Shown here piece by piece: positions 43,282 through 53,010 of a DNA stretch of 64,000 nt; within the stretch, counting starts at the first letter, position 1, and the number at the start of each line of letters is the position of its first letter. The DNA comes from Acetobacteraceae bacterium (GTDB lineage Bacteria; Pseudomonadota; Alphaproteobacteria; Acetobacterales; Acetobacteraceae). The position numbers were made by a program, and so were the translations under genes. Location of the stretch: contig CANGNF010000011.1 of NCBI GenBank assembly GCA_947455205.1, positions 53,004 through 117,003 of the forward strand. The letters run 5' to 3'. The notes under the pieces are model-generated. The model was not told where the DNA came from and made no database searches. It saw only the letters and a list, made by a program, of their open reading frames with translations.

Positions 43282-44253
43282 ATGCAACGCCGTAGCCTGT
43301 TGGCCATGCCCCTGGCTGGGTTGGCCACGCCCGCCATTGCCCAGGCCCCCTGGCCCAACCGCACCGTCCGCATCATCGTCGGTTTTCCACCGGGCGGCAG
43401 CCTGGATGTGATGTCCCGCCTGCTGGCGGAGTACATGCAGGCCCGCACCGGGCAGAGCTTCATCGTGGAGAACCGCAGCGGGGCGACCGGGCATCTGGGC
43501 ACCGAGGCGGTGGCCCGGGCGGCGCCGGATGGCTACACCATCGGCACCATCGGCATGCCCGGCGTGCTGATCTCGCCGTTGCTGTTCGCGACGCTGCCCT
43601 ATGACCCCTGGAAGGACCTGATCTACGTCTCGCCGACCTGGGAATTCCCCAACGTGGTGGCGGTGCCGGCGCAGCACGTGCCGGCGCGGACGCTGCGGGA
43701 GTTCCAGGAATGGGCCAGGCGGCAGCCGCGCGGGGTGACCTACGGGTCTTCCGGCGTCGGCACCACCATCCAGTTGTGCGGTGCCTCCCTGCTGGCGCGG
43801 TCGGGCGTGACGCAGGCGGTGCACGTGCCGTTCCGCGGCGCGGCGCAGACCATTCCGGCCATGCTTAGCGGCGATGTGCAACTGGCGGTGGACAACCTGG
43901 CCAGCTACATGCCGGTCATCCAGGAAGGCCGGATGCGTGCGCTGGCGGTGACGAGTGCGGAGCGCTTCCCAAACCTGCCGGATGTGCCGACCATGGCGCA
44001 GGCGGGCGTGCCGGATTTCGAGCTGACCAGCTGGTCGTTGTGGGCGCTGCCGGCGGGCACGCCGGATGGCATCGTGCGGGCGCTGAACGGGCATGTCCAG
44101 GCGATCAGCCGGGACGAGAACGCGCAGCGCCGGGCATTGGCCATGGGCGGCTGGCTGCTGGGGACCACGCCGGAAGGCGCGGTGGCGCGCCTGAGGAAGG
44201 AAGCGCCGATGTGGGCGGAAATGGTACGCGTGGCCGGAGCCAAGGTGGAGTGA
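43282..44253 (+). CDS. Bug (TctC) family receptor, tandem paralogue 1
   Basis: A 323-residue receptor. Signal peptide MQRRSLLAMPLAGLATPAIA; motifs VGFPPGGSLDVMSRLLAE, VENRSGATGHLG, AAPDGYTIGT, HVPFRGAAQTIPAML and LAVDNLASYMPVIQEGR. The last two are nearly identical in the next two genes, marking a recent three-gene tandem expansion with conserved ligand-pocket walls. The ribosome site is GGAGG. Confidence 0.92.
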   Translation: MQRRSLLAMPLAGLATPAIAQAPWPNRTVRIIVGFPPGGSLDVMSRLLAEYMQARTGQSFIVENRSGATGHLGTEAVARAAPDGYTIGTIGMPGVLISPLLFATLPYDPWKDLIYVSPTWEFPNVVAVPAQHVPARTLREFQEWARRQPRGVTYGSSGVGTTIQLCGASLLARSGVTQAVHVPFRGAAQTIPAMLSGDVQLAVDNLASYMPVIQEGRMRALAVTSAERFPNLPDVPTMAQAGVPDFELTSWSLWALPAGTPDGIVRALNGHVQAISRDENAQRRALAMGGWLLGTTPEGAVARLRKEAPMWAEMVRVAGAKVE

Positions 44254-44258
44254 CGAAG

Positions 44259-45224
44259 ATGCTGCGCAGAACCCTGTTGGCCAGCCCGCTGGTATTGGCA
44301 ACCCCCGCCTTGGCCCAGCCGGCATGGCCGGACCGGCCGATCCGCATGATCGTGCCCTTTCCCGCCGGCGGCAGCCTGGACGTACTGACCCGGTTGAGTT
44401 GCGAGGCGGCGCAGCAGGGGCTGGGCCAGTCCATCATCGTGGAGAACCGGCCCGGCGCCGGCGGCAACATCGGCACCGACCAGATCGCGAAATCGCCGGG
44501 CGATGGCTACACGCTGGGCTCGGTCTCCGTCGGGCTGCTCAGCATCAACCAGTACCTGTTCAGCCGCATGCCGTTCGACTTCGACCGCGAGCTGACCGGC
44601 ATTTCGCTGATCTACGAGTTGCCGAACATCGCGGTGGTGCCCTCCGAGTACAACCCGACGAAGACGCTGGCGGAGTTCATCGCCTGGGCCAAGGCGCGGC
44701 CGCAGGGGGTGACCTTCGGCAGCCCGGGGGTGGGCACCAGCCCGCATTTGGCCGGTGCCATGCTGGCGGCCCGGGCGGGGTACAACGGCATCCACGTGCC
44801 GTTCCGCGGCGCGGCGCAGACCGTGCCGGCCATGCTCTCCGGCAGCCTGGACTTCGCGCTGGACAACCTGGCCAGTTGGATCCCGGTGATGCAGGAGGGC
44901 CGGGCGCGCGGCCTGGCGGTGACCAGTGCGGAACGCTGGCCGACGCTGCCGGAGGTGCCGACCATGGCCGAGGCGGGGATGCCCGACTTCGTGGTGACCA
45001 GCTGGGCCGCGATCATCGCGCCGATCGCGACGCCGAAGCCGGTGGTGGAGCGGATCAGCGCCGCCTTCCGCGCCGTCGCCGAGATGCCGCATGTGCAGGC
45101 GCGGATGCTGCAATCCGGCGGGCGGGCGGTGTGGACCAGCCCGGAGCAGACCATGGCGCGGGCGCGGGCGGAGCGGCCGATGTGGCAGGAGATGGTGCGG
45201 GTTTCCGGCGCGAAGGCGGATTGA
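44259..45224 (+). CDS. Bug (TctC) family receptor, tandem paralogue 2
   Basis: A 321-residue receptor, 5 nt after paralogue 1. Signal peptide MLRRTLLASPLVLATPALA; motifs VPFPAGGSLDVLTRLS, VENRPGAGGNIGTD, HVPFRGAAQTVPAML and FALDNLASWIPVMQEGR. The usual AAPDGYT is altered to KSPGDGYT. A GTG overlapping the previous stop (44250) could add three residues; ATG 44259 has better ribosome-site spacing (GGAG). Confidence 0.92.
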   Translation: MLRRTLLASPLVLATPALAQPAWPDRPIRMIVPFPAGGSLDVLTRLSCEAAQQGLGQSIIVENRPGAGGNIGTDQIAKSPGDGYTLGSVSVGLLSINQYLFSRMPFDFDRELTGISLIYELPNIAVVPSEYNPTKTLAEFIAWAKARPQGVTFGSPGVGTSPHLAGAMLAARAGYNGIHVPFRGAAQTVPAMLSGSLDFALDNLASWIPVMQEGRARGLAVTSAERWPTLPEVPTMAEAGMPDFVVTSWAAIIAPIATPKPVVERISAAFRAVAEMPHVQARMLQSGGRAVWTSPEQTMARARAERPMWQEMVRVSGAKAD

Positions 45225-45244
45225 GCCGCACCCGGCATGGCAGT

Positions 45245-45266
45245 GACCCCGGCGAGGGCCGGGGTC
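45245..45266 (+). terminator. 9-bp hairpin after Bug paralogue 2
   Basis: GACCCCGGC and GCCGGGGTC form a perfect stem with loop GAGG, 21 nt past the stop of paralogue 2. It suggests paralogue 3 is transcribed separately, consistent with the 161-nt gap. Confidence 0.6.
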
Positions 45267-45385
45267 TCGGCCCGCCCCGCCGTGGCGCCCGCGGGCCGGG
45301 CCGGCCGGCCGCCAGGGGCAAGCAAGCCGTGCATTGACGCCGCCGGGCCGGCGCGGTTGAACCGCGCCAACCCAAGGAGCCGCCC

Positions 45386-46354
45386 ATGATCCCGCGCCGC
45401 AGCCTGCTTGCCGCCCCCCTTGCCTTGGCCACGCCGGCTTTGGCGCAGGGCGAGTATCCCAACCGCCCGGTGCGGGTGATCATCCCCTGGCCGCCCGGCG
45501 GGTCCACCGACGTGCTGGCGCGGCTGCTGAGCGAGCAGCTGACCGCGAAGCTGGGGCAGAACTTCGTGCTGGAGAACCGGCCGGGCGCCGGCGGCAACAT
45601 CGGCATGGAGGCGATCGCGAAGGCGGCGCCGGACGGCTACACCATGGGTCCGGCGACCATCGCCAACCTCAGCATCGCGCAGTTCCTCTACAGCCACCTG
45701 GCCTTCGACCCCGAGAAGGACTTCTCCGTCGTCTCGATGCACTGGGAGCTGCCGAACGTGCTGGTGGCGCCGGCCAGCTTCACCCCGCCCAACACCATGG
45801 CGGAGTTCGTCGCCTGGGCGAAGACGCGGCCCAAGGGCATCACCTATGGCAGCCCCGGCATCGGCACCACGGCGCATCTTTCGGGCAGCCTGTTCTGCCA
45901 GCGCCAGGGGATCGATGGCGAGCACGTGCCGTTCCGCGGCGCGGCGCAGATCATCCCGGCCATGCTTTCGGGCGACCTGACCTGCGCGCTGGACAACCTG
46001 GCCAGCTACATCCCGACCATCGCGGAAGGCCGGCTGAAGGCCTATGCGGTGACCAGCCCGGCGCGCTGGCCGACGCTGCCGAACATTCCGGTGATGGCGG
46101 AGGCCGGGGTGCCCGACTTCACGCTGACCAGCTGGTGCGCCTGGGTGGTGCCGACCGGCACGCCGCGGCCGATCGTGGACAAGCTGAACGCCGCGATGAA
46201 GGCGGTGAGCGAGGACCCGGCGGTGCAGGCGCGCTTCCTGCGGACCGGGGCCAAGTGCGTCTGGAGCACGCCGGAGGATGCGGTGCGCTACGCCGCGCAG
46301 CAGCGCGTGTTCCTGCGGGAAGTGGTGCGGCTGAGCGGCGCCCGGGCGGATTAG
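45386..46354 (+). CDS. Bug (TctC) family receptor, tandem paralogue 3
   Basis: A 322-residue receptor with signal peptide MIPRRSLLAAPLALATPALA. Motifs: IPWPPGGSTDVLARLLSE, VLENRPGAGGNIGME, AAPDGYTMGP, HVPFRGAAQIIPAML and CALDNLASYIPTIAEGR. It differs from paralogues 1 and 2 in the ligand loop (GGSTD for GGSLD). AAGGAG precedes the ATG. The downstream gap is hairpin-rich. Confidence 0.92.
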   Translation: MIPRRSLLAAPLALATPALAQGEYPNRPVRVIIPWPPGGSTDVLARLLSEQLTAKLGQNFVLENRPGAGGNIGMEAIAKAAPDGYTMGPATIANLSIAQFLYSHLAFDPEKDFSVVSMHWELPNVLVAPASFTPPNTMAEFVAWAKTRPKGITYGSPGIGTTAHLSGSLFCQRQGIDGEHVPFRGAAQIIPAMLSGDLTCALDNLASYIPTIAEGRLKAYAVTSPARWPTLPNIPVMAEAGVPDFTLTSWCAWVVPTGTPRPIVDKLNAAMKAVSEDPAVQARFLRTGAKCVWSTPEDAVRYAAQQRVFLREVVRLSGARAD

Positions 46355-46368
46355 TTTTCGGCCTCAGG

Positions 46369-46408
46369 CACGCCTTAAGCGTGATGCCGCAGGCACGCCT
46401 TAGGCGTG
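46369..46408. repeat. Duplicated CACGCC hairpin
   Basis: CACGCCTTAAGCGTG at 46369-46383 and CACGCCTTAGGCGTG at 46394-46408 are two copies of a small hairpin with the common flank CAGG, 25 bp apart. Further stem-loops follow: GTGCGC/GCGCAC and CGGGCC-TTTC-GGCCCG at about 46430-46485. Together they occupy half of the 299-bp gap before the nitrilase gene, which shows no coding sequence. Confidence 0.65.
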
Positions 46409-46653
46409 ACGCCATCCGCCGGCTTGGCTTGCGTGCGCGTGAGCGCACGTCGCGCATTCGCGCTCTCGGGCCTTTCGGCCCGCCTCGGTCAGCGTAGGCG
46501 GCCTTCGCGTCCGCGGCGCTGGCGTTGTGGCGCTGCCGCGCCGCCAGGGCGGGGCGGTGCGCGGGGCGATGGGCAGGGCGGGGCGGTTGACGCGGCGTGC
46601 GCAGGCGCGGCTTGATGGCCGCAGGGCGGGCGACCTCGCCGAAGGAGCCTACG

Positions 46654-47541
46654 ATGCGCGTCAGCGTCATCCAGATGAACCAGGGCAGCGACAAGCCCGC
46701 CAACCTGGCCAGCGCCGAGGCCCTGGTCGGTGCCGCCGTGGCCGCCGACCGGCCCGCCCTGGTGACGCTGCCGGAGACCTGGACCAACCTGGGCGGCGGC
46801 CGGGACAGCCGGCGCGCGGCGGCGGAGGTGCTGCCCGTGGTGGGGGCCGAAGGCGGCGCGGCCTATGAGCTGATGCGCGGCCTGGCGCGGCGGCACGGCA
46901 TCTTCGTGCATGGCGGCAGCATCATCGAGGATGGCGGCGAGAAGCTGTTCAACACCACGGTCGTGTTCAATCCGGACGGGGCGGAGATTGCCCGCTACCG
47001 CAAGGTGCACCTGTTCGACATCGTGGCGCCGGACGGTACCGGCTATCGCGAAAGCGCGCTGTATGGCGCCGGCGAGGAGTTGGTGCTGTTCGAGGCCGGG
47101 GGCGTGCGCTTCGGCTGCACCATCTGCTACGACATGCGCTTCGCTGAGCACTACGTGGCGCTGCGCCGTGCGGGGGCCGAGGCGATCCTGGTGCCGAGCA
47201 ACTTCACGCTGCAGACCGGCAAGGACCATTGGGAAGTGCTGCTGCGGGCGCGCGCCATCGAGACGCAGTGCTGGATCATCGCCGCCGCGTCGTATGGGCA
47301 GTATGAGGAGCGCGGGGCGCAGCGCAGCGTCTACGGCCATTCCCTGGTGGCGGACCCCTGGGGGCATGTGGTGGCCAAGTGCAGCGACGGCGTTGGCTGG
47401 GCCACGGCGCGGCTGGACCAGGCGCTGACGGCGCGGGTGCGGCGGGACATGCCGGTGCTTGAGCATCGCGCCGCGAGGCGCGTGGATTTTGATGACGCCA
47501 GGCGCGTGGACTTTGCCGATATGCGCAAGTTGGCGCTGTGA
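46654..47541 (+). CDS. Carbon-nitrogen hydrolase (nitrilase superfamily, Nit-like)
   Basis: A 295-residue amidase-type enzyme with the Glu-Lys-Cys triad: Glu41 in LPETW, Lys117 in RYRKVHLFD, Cys158 in [15 protein letters not shown] and YDMRFAE place it near the Nit1/Nit2 branch (deaminated glutathione or omega-amidase), though many relatives act on other amides. The C-terminus carries a 24-bp in-frame tandem duplication (47473-47520) giving ARRVDF twice. GAAGGAG precedes the start; the stop overlaps nadK by 4 nt. Confidence 0.87.
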   Translation: MRVSVIQMNQGSDKPANLASAEALVGAAVAADRPALVTLPETWTNLGGGRDSRRAAAEVLPVVGAEGGAAYELMRGLARRHGIFVHGGSIIEDGGEKLFNTTVVFNPDGAEIARYRKVHLFDIVAPDGTGYRESALYGAGEELVLFEAGGVRFGCTICYDMRFAEHYVALRRAGAEAILVPSNFTLQTGKDHWEVLLRARAIETQCWIIAAASYGQYEERGAQRSVYGHSLVADPWGHVVAKCSDGVGWATARLDQALTARVRRDMPVLEHRAARRVDFDDARRVDFADMRKLAL

Positions 47542-48356
47542 GCGACGGCCCCGCGGCCTTTCCGGTTCCCACGCCGCTGAACGAGGCGGCGCTGCAGGGG
47601 CGCATCGGCTTCATCGCGTCCTCGGCCGAGGCGGCGCAGGAGGCGCTGGCGCGGCTGGTGGCACGCTATGGCGACTGCGACCCCGACCAGGCGCTGGTGC
47701 TGGTGGCGCTGGGTGGCGATGGCCTGATGCTGGAGACGCAGCATCGGTTCCTGGGCCGCAACCTGCCGATCTACGGCATGAACCGCGGCAGCGTCGGCTT
47801 CCTGATGAACGACTACCGCGAGGACCGGCTGCCCTTCCACCTGGCGGAGGCGCAGGCGGCGGTGCTGCACCCGCTGCGCATGCTGGCCCATGGCGCGGAT
47901 GGGCTGACCTGGCAGGCGCTGGCGATCAACGAGGTTTCCCTGCTGCGCGAGACCAGGCAGGCGGCGAAGATCCGCATATTGATCGACGGCAAGGAGCGGC
48001 TGGCGGAACTGGTCTGCGACGGCGTGCTGGTATCCACCCCGGCGGGCTCCACCGCGTACAATCTTTCGGCGCATGGGCCGATCGTGCCGCTGGGCGCCAA
48101 CCTGCTGCCGCTGACGCCGATTTCGGCCTTTCGCCCGCGGCGCTGGCGCGGCGCCCTGCTGCCGGCCGAGGCGCAGGTGGTGTTCGAGATCCTGGAGCCG
48201 GAGAAGCGGCCGGTGGCGGCGGTGGCCGATTATACCGAGGTACGCGACATCCGCCGGGTGGAGGTGCGCGAGGACCGGAGCATCACCCTGACCCTGCTGT
48301 TCGACCCCGACCACGGGCTTTCCGAGCGGATCATCGCGGAGCAGTTCACGGTGTGA
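47538..48356 (+). CDS. nadK: NAD kinase
   Basis: NadK makes NADP from NAD and ATP. The 272-residue protein has the GGDG phosphate-binding motif (residues 59-62), then [11 protein letters not shown], the INEVSL segment, and the diagnostic [24 protein letters not shown] second conserved patch is ISAFRPRRW. It starts with GTG overlapping the nitrilase stop by 4 nt, so the two are translationally coupled. Confidence 0.95.
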   Translation: MSDGPAAFPVPTPLNEAALQGRIGFIASSAEAAQEALARLVARYGDCDPDQALVLVALGGDGLMLETQHRFLGRNLPIYGMNRGSVGFLMNDYREDRLPFHLAEAQAAVLHPLRMLAHGADGLTWQALAINEVSLLRETRQAAKIRILIDGKERLAELVCDGVLVSTPAGSTAYNLSAHGPIVPLGANLLPLTPISAFRPRRWRGALLPAEAQVVFEILEPEKRPVAAVADYTEVRDIRRVEVREDRSITLTLLFDPDHGLSERIIAEQFTV

Positions 48357-48387
48357 GTGGCGGTGCGGCGACGACAGGGACCCGCCC

Positions 48388-48656
48388 CCGATCGCCGGAG
48401 GGGCGCAGGCCCCGAAGGCGTGAAGCGGTGGCGAACATGCCCCCGATCGCTGGAGGGGCGCATGGCCCGGAGGCGTGAATCGGTGGCGGACATGCCCCCG
48501 ATCGCTGGAGGGGCGCATGGCCCGGAGGCGTGAAGCGGTGGCGGACATGCCCCCGATCGCTGGAGGGGCGCATGCCCCGGAGGCGTGAAGCGGTGGCGGA
48601 CATGCCCCCGATCGCTGGAGGGGCGCATGCCCCGGAAGCGTGAATCGGTGGCGGAG
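48388..48656. repeat. Five tandem copies of a 55-bp element
   Basis: Units start at 48388, 48443, 48498, 48553 and 48608, exactly 55 bp apart with few mismatches. Each reads CCGATCGCTGGAGGGGCGCA (copy 1 has CCGG for CTGG), then GCCCCGGAGGCGTGAA and CGGTGGCGGACATGCCC. Copies 2-5 contain GGAGG followed five bases later by ATG. The period is not a multiple of 3, so no frame is maintained. The last copy supplies the start of the MFS gene. The same family occurs at 28704-28808. Confidence 0.93.
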
Positions 48657-49835
48657 ACCATCTCACCACCCAGCGACAGGAAGCTGACCTGGGGCCTGGC
48701 GGTGGCGCAGCTGATCAACTGGGGGCCGCTGTTCGCGGTGTTCCCGGTCTTCGTCGGGCCGATGGAGCAGGAGCTGGGCTGGTCGCGCGCCGCGATCAAC
48801 GGCGCGATGACGGCGGCGCTGGCGGCCGGGGGCATTGCCGCCATTCCCGCCGGGCGCTGGGTGGACCAGCATGGCGGGCGCGGCCTGGTCAGCTGGGCGG
48901 CCTGGCTGGGCGCGGCGCTGGTGGCGTTGTGGGCGGCGTGCGACAGCCTGGCGCTGTTCTACCTGGTGTGGGTGGGCATCGGCATCTGCCATGCCGGCGC
49001 GCTGTCGGACCCGGCCTATGCCGTCATCGTCGCCAGCGCGAAGGAGCCGCGGCGCGTGGTGACCTTCATGACCTTCGTCACCGGCTTCTGCACCAGCATC
49101 TTCGTGCCCTTCGCCAGCGTGCTGATCGACGGGGTGGGCTGGCGCGGCGCGCTGCTGGTGCTGGCGGCGGTGCAGCTGGTGCCGGGGGCGATGACCTGGT
49201 GGGCGCTGCGCGGCACGCGGGGCGGCATGCAGGGCCAGCCGCGCGGGGATGGCGCGCCGCTGCGCGCGGCGATGAAGCTGCGCGCCTTCTGGGCGCTGGC
49301 ACTGTGCTTCTGCGCGCAGAGCTTCATGAGCACCGGGCTGGCCTTCCACCTGATGCCGCTGCTGCAGGAGCGTGGCTTCTCGGAGGGCGCGGTGCTGCTG
49401 GCCATTGCGCTGCACGGCCCCTGCCAGGTCGGCGCGCGGGCGGTGCTGCATGTGTTCGGGCGCGGCGCGGATATGCGCATGATCGGGCGGATCGCCACGC
49501 TGGCCATGCCGGCGGCGCTGGTGGCCCTGGCGCTGGCAGGGGACAGGCTGTGGCTGGTGCTGGGCTATACCGTGCTGTGGGGCGTGGCGAACGGGCTGAT
49601 CACCATCGTGCGCGCCAGCGGGGTGGCGGAGATCTTGGGGCCGCGCGGCTTCGGCCAGGTTTCCGGCGCGCTGACCACGGCGGCGATGCTGCCGCGCACC
49701 GCGGCGCCGCTGGTGCTGGCGCTGCTGTGGCAGGCCGGCGGTGGCTATGGCCCGGTGGCGTGGATACTGGCCGCCGTGGGGGTGCTGGCGGCGCTGGGCT
49801 TCTTTGTCGCCGCGCAAGCGCCGCAGGCGCGCTGA
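48627..49835 (+). CDS. MFS transporter with repeat-derived start
   Basis: A 402-residue membrane protein with about 12 helices, beginning at LTWGLAVAQLINWGPLFAVF. Other marks are WVDQHGGRGLVSWAAW and a late ILGPRGFGQVSGALTTAAMLPR. The monocarboxylate-type MFS branch is likely. The ATG at 48627 and its ribosome site (GGAGGGG) both lie in the fifth copy of the 55-bp repeat, and residues 1-10 are repeat-encoded. No alternative ATG lies before the first helix, although rarer starts are possible. Confidence 0.85.
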   Translation: MPRKRESVAETISPPSDRKLTWGLAVAQLINWGPLFAVFPVFVGPMEQELGWSRAAINGAMTAALAAGGIAAIPAGRWVDQHGGRGLVSWAAWLGAALVALWAACDSLALFYLVWVGIGICHAGALSDPAYAVIVASAKEPRRVVTFMTFVTGFCTSIFVPFASVLIDGVGWRGALLVLAAVQLVPGAMTWWALRGTRGGMQGQPRGDGAPLRAAMKLRAFWALALCFCAQSFMSTGLAFHLMPLLQERGFSEGAVLLAIALHGPCQVGARAVLHVFGRGADMRMIGRIATLAMPAALVALALAGDRLWLVLGYTVLWGVANGLITIVRASGVAEILGPRGFGQVSGALTTAAMLPRTAAPLVLALLWQAGGGYGPVAWILAAVGVLAALGFFVAAQAPQAR

Positions 49836-49843
49836 GTTACTTG

Positions 49844-49862
49844 CGCCGCCGCAGGCGCGGCG
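49844..49862. terminator. Hairpin between convergent MFS and lipoprotein genes
   Basis: CGCCGC and GCGGCG pair across a 7-nt loop in the 38-nt gap between the two stops. It could terminate both transcripts. Short stem, so low confidence. Confidence 0.4.
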
Positions 49863-49873
49863 ACGCGCGGGGA

Positions 49874-50008
49874 TCAGCGGGTGAAGGAGTAGAGCGCCGC
49901 GCCGCTGAAGCCGATGCGGGCGGCCGGCGTCTCCCCGGCCTCGCGCTCCGCCAGGGCGGGTTGGGTGCCGCAGCCGGCCAGCAGCAGAAGCAGCAGCAGC
50001 GCCGGCAT
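49874..50008 (-). CDS. Tiny lipoprotein, 44 residues
   Basis: The product starts MPALLLLLLLAGCGTQ, a lipoprotein signal with lipobox LAGC, followed by about 30 mature residues ending in LYSFTR. The ATG shares one base with the stop of the upstream tiny lipoprotein. No family is recognised. Both lie at the 3' end of the peptide ABC operon and are probably inner- or outer-membrane-anchored. Confidence 0.6.
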   Translation of the reverse strand: MPALLLLLLLAGCGTQPALAEREAGETPAARIGFSGAALYSFTR

Positions 50009-50130
50009 CAATGCAGCGCGCGGGTGCGGCTGTTGCCGCCGATGCTGCCGCCGACATAGGGGCCGCTGCCGGGGGCGTCGGTAGCGCAGGCGGCCAGGGC
50101 CAGCAGCAGCAGCGCGGCGAGGACGCGCAT
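50008..50130 (-). CDS. Tiny lipoprotein, 40 residues
   Basis: The protein starts MRVLAALLLLALAACATD, with lipobox LAAC, and has a mature part with GSGPYVGGSIGGNSRTRALH. The ATG lies 2 nt beyond the ABC ATPase stop and has a GGAG site within that gene's end. A TGATG junction leads to the second tiny lipoprotein. Function unknown; it may be a small envelope protein without relation to transport. Confidence 0.65.
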   Translation of the reverse strand: MRVLAALLLLALAACATDAPGSGPYVGGSIGGNSRTRALH

Positions 50131-50132
50131 GG

Positions 50133-51136
<1,004 letters not shown>

Positions 51137-51140
<4 letters not shown>

Positions 51141-52114
51141 GCCGGGACGGTCTCAAGATGCGGGTGGAAGCAGCGGGCGGTGCGGCCGGGCAGCAGCTCC
51201 GCCATCTCGGGCGTTTGCTGGCAGATGCCGTCGGCGCGCGGGCAGCGGGCGCGGAAGGCGCAGCCGGGCGGCAGGTTGATGACGCTGGGCGTCATGCCCG
51301 GAATCTGCTGCAACGGCGCGCCGCGGCGGTTGCGGCTGGGGACGCTGCCGATCAGGCCATGGGTATAGGGGTGCAGCGGCGCGTCCAGCACGGCGTCCAC
51401 GCTGCCGCTTTCCACCACGCGGCCGGCGTACATCACCGCGATGTCGTCGGCGAGGCCGGCGACGACGGAGAGGTCGTGGGTAATCCAGATCAGCGCGGTG
51501 CCGAGGTCCGTCGCCAGCTTCTGCACCTGAGCGAGGATCTGGCCCTGGATGGTGACGTCCAGCGCTGTGGTCGGCTCGTCCGCCACGATCAGGTCCGGCC
51601 GGTGCAGCAGCGCGATGGCGATGGCGACGCGCTGGCGCATGCCGCCGCTGAACTGGTGCGGGTAGGATTTCAGCCGCTCATCCGGGCTGGGGATGCCGAC
51701 CATGCCGAGTGCGTCGCGGGCGCGGGCGCGGGCTTCGGTGTGGCTGACCTTTTCGTGGGCCAGGACGGTCTCGATCATCTGCACGTCGATCCGGAGCACC
51801 GGATTGAGAGTCATCATCGGGTCCTGGAAGATCATCGCGATGCGATTGCCGCGCAGGCTCCGCATCTCCGGCTCCGGCAGGCCGACCAGCTCGCGGCCCT
51901 GGAAGCGGATGCTGCCGCCGACGATGCGGCCGGGTTCATCCACCAGCCCCATGATGGAGAAGCCGCTGACCGACTTGCCGCTGCCGCTTTCCCCCACCAG
52001 CCCCAGCACCTTGCCGCGTTGCAGGCTGTAGCTGACGCCATCCACCGCCTTCACCACGCCGGCGCGGGTGAAGAAGTGCGTCTGCAGGTCGCGGACTTCG
52101 AGGGTGGGGCTCAT
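51137..52114 (-). CDS. Peptide ABC transporter ATP-binding protein, OppD/DppD type
   Basis: A 325-residue ATPase: Walker [23 protein letters not shown], signature [16 protein letters not shown], Walker [13 protein letters not shown], and the C-terminal Cys motif [17 protein letters not shown]. It is coupled by 4-nt overlaps to the permease upstream and the second ATPase downstream. Confidence 0.94.
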
Positions 52115-53010
52115 TTCTGCAGCCTCGGATTCAGCACGTCGCGGACCTGGTCGCCCACCAGGTTGATGGAGACGATGGTCAGCAGCAGCGCGATGCCGGG
52201 ATAGAAGCTGATCCAGTACTTGCCGGACAGCATGTACTCATAGCCATTGGCGATCAGCAGGCCGAGCGAGGGTTCCGTGATGGGCACGCCGAGGCCGAGG
52301 AAGCTCAGCGTCGCTTCCAGCGCGATGGCGCGGGCGACCTGGATGGTGCCGACGACGATCAGCGGCGGCAGGCAATTCGGCAGCAGGTGGTTGAACAGGA
52401 TGCGACGCGTGGGCAGGGAAAGGCCGCGCGCGGCCTCGATGTATTCGCGCTTGCTTTCCACCAGCGCGGAGCCGCGGACGGTGCGGGCGTAGTAGGCCCA
52501 TTCGACGATGACCAGCGCGATGACCACGTTCATCACGCCCTTGCCCAGCACGGCCAGGATCATCAGCGCCGCCAGGATGGCGGGGAAGGACAGTTGCAGG
52601 TCCACCAGCCGCATGATCACGCTGTCGGTGCGGCCGCCGACATAGGCCGCCATCAGCCCCAGCGTGGCGCCGAACAGCCCGGCCAGGACGGCGGAGCCGA
52701 CGCCGACCGAGAGGCTGATCCGCAGCCCGTAGAGAATGCCGCTGAACATGTCGCGGCCCTGGTCGTCGGTGCCGAGCAGGTAGGTGAAGCCGCCGCCGCC
52801 CACGGTGCCCGGCTCCATCCGGCCATCCATGATGTCCAGCTGCGCCAGGTCGTAGGGGTTCTGCGGCGCGATCCAGGGCGCAAACAGCGCGGCCAGCACG
52901 ATCAGCGTGCAGACCACCAGGCCGCCGATGGCGACCTTGCTCTCGCAGAAGCCGGCGACGAAGCGGCGGAACGGCGTTTCCACCTTGGGGGGCAGGGTGG
53001 AGATGCTCAT
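52111..53010 (-). CDS. Peptide ABC transporter permease, OppC/DppC type
   Basis: A 299-residue membrane protein with about six helices. The N-terminal OppC_N part is FCESKVAIGGLVVCTLIVL. The ATPase-coupling EAA loop is SKREYIEAARGLSLPTRRI. The LGTDDQGRDMFSGILYG segment is diagnostic of the family. The ATG overlaps the OppB stop by 4 nt. Confidence 0.93.
   Translation of the reverse strand: MSISTLPPKVETPFRRFVAGFCESKVAIGGLVVCTLIVLAALFAPWIAPQNPYDLAQLDIMDGRMEPGTVGGGGFTYLLGTDDQGRDMFSGILYGLRISLSVGVGSAVLAGLFGATLGLMAAYVGGRTDSVIMRLVDLQLSFPAILAALMILAVLGKGVMNVVIALVIVEWAYYARTVRGSALVESKREYIEAARGLSLPTRRILFNHLLPNCLPPLIVVGTIQVARAIALEATLSFLGLGVPITEPSLGLLIANGYEYMLSGKYWISFYPGIALLLTIVSINLVGDQVRDVLNPRLQK

Noticed and set aside
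48388..48656. CRISPR array
   Set aside because: The repeats are contiguous 55-bp tandem units with no unique spacers and no cas genes in the window.
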